Assembly: GCA_023441255.1 (NCBI GenBank)
Contig: JAEZPW010000278.1
Coordinates: forward strand, 1 to 13,886
Source of the DNA: Acidobacteriota bacterium
GTDB lineage: Bacteria; Acidobacteriota; Terriglobia; Terriglobales; Acidobacteriaceae
DNA length: 13,886 bases
Direction of reading: 5' to 3'
The notes under the pieces: generated by a model
Told to the model about the DNA's origin: nothing
Seen by the model: the letters and a program-made list of their open reading frames with translations, nothing else
Databases searched by the model: none
Part shown: piece after piece, positions 13,518 through 13,886 of the stretch
Layout of the letters: each line of letters opens with the position of its first letter
Numbering within the stretch: position 1 is the first letter of the stretch
Program-made: the position numbers and the translations under genes

Positions 13518-13886
13518 GCTTGCTGCGACGTTGCCACTGATGTTGAGTTCCGCATGGGCGGGCGCCCAGGTGCTGCTGCCCGCTGAGATCAAGGATCCGG
13601 CAGCGCGCATGCTGCAGCAGAAGTCGATGCCGCAGTTGAAGCTCGTGGCCGAGGATTTGCAGGCGCACCAATTCCCCTATCCGTTCTACTTCAGCCGCGT
13701 ACTCGACATCGACGAAGACCGGCAGCAACGGGTCGATCAGCGTTCCATCCGCTTCGAAAAGCGTGATGGCCAGACCGTGCTGATCATGACCGGAAACTAC
13801 TTCGCCGCTTACTCGGCCGACCTGATGGACAAGAGCAAGCGCGTCCGAAAGACGCTGGACGATGTGGTCATGCCGCTTCTCAAGGC
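13501..13886 (+). CDS. Secreted protein of unknown function, cut by window end
   Basis: An open frame from ATG 13501 runs 128 codons to the right edge with no stop. It begins with a clear signal peptide (MHRIVKLAATLPLMLSSAWA, cleavage likely after AWA or AGA), followed by a hydrophilic mixed domain containing PYPFYFSRVLDIDEDRQQR and DGQTVLIMTGNYFAAYSADL. There is no heme motif, metal-ligand cluster or membrane segment in the visible part. I do not recognise the family. The gene overlaps the end of the lipoprotein cytochrome gene by 17 bases, so it belongs to the same transcript, and a role in assembly or function of the periplasmic part of the complex is possible. The Shine-Dalgarno is weak (ACAGG). 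Confidence 0.8.
   Translation, partial: MHRIVKLAATLPLMLSSAWAGAQVLLPAEIKDPAARMLQQKSMPQLKLVAEDLQAHQFPYPFYFSRVLDIDEDRQQRVDQRSIRFEKRDGQTVLIMTGNYFAAYSADLMDKSKRVRKTLDDVVMPLLK

Noticed and set aside
1..13886. Mobile elements, CRISPR arrays, tRNA or rRNA genes
   Set aside because: No transposase-like frame, terminal repeats, regularly spaced repeats or tRNA-like cloverleaf was noticed on either strand.

Overview
The window is about 13.9 kb of moderately GC-rich bacterial DNA carrying two back-to-back respiratory gene clusters. The organism is diderm: it encodes a probable outer-membrane beta-barrel, a lipoprotein and signal-peptide proteins. From memory of protein families, the style (a split cytochrome b next to a very long tandem cytochrome c, Ig-like cytochrome lipoproteins, a Hyf-type cluster behind a small ArsR gene) fits Acidobacteriota best. 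That is a judgement from gene content, not a database result.

Minus-strand cluster (right to left, 4031 to 1): a putative promoter/operator, an ArsR-family regulator without cysteines, then three overlapping or nearly touching genes for the membrane arm of a hydrogenase-4/complex-I-like enzyme (hyfB-, hyfC-, hyfE-like). The first codons of a further gene run off the left edge. The catalytic arm is outside the window, so it is not known whether this is a true group 4 [NiFe] hydrogenase or a hydrogenase-related complex without the NiFe site.

Intergenic region (about 3991-4412): divergent control region with a probable ArsR operator, an imperfect inverted repeat and an extended -10 promoter for the plus-strand operon. 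No convincing gene is seen in it.

Plus-strand cluster (4413 to the right edge), in order: a single-heme cytochrome fused to a long beta-barrel-like domain, resembling the Cyc2 porin-cytochromes; a secreted cupredoxin with a C-terminal carboxypeptidase-regulatory-like domain; a GltD-like FAD/NAD(P) and multi-[4Fe-4S] oxidoreductase; a Rieske protein; a cytochrome b6-like subunit; a subunit IV-like subunit; an octaheme cytochrome c with five tandem class I-type domains; a lipoprotein joining an Ig-like domain to a monoheme cytochrome c; and a secreted protein of unknown function cut by the right edge. From 6741 onward the genes are spaced by 1 to 7 bases or overlap, so they are almost certainly one transcript.

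Read together, the plus operon looks like a non-canonical quinol:cytochrome c oxidoreductase (Rieske/b6/IV plus octaheme c) that carries its own NAD(P)H-reactive flavin/iron-sulfur subunit. It is preceded by proteins able to carry electrons across the periplasm (cupredoxin, cytochromes) and possibly across the outer membrane (porin-cytochrome). Coupling between NAD(P)H, quinone and an extracellular or periplasmic partner is the most interesting hypothesis in the window. Direction of electron flow and physiological partner cannot be read from the sequence.
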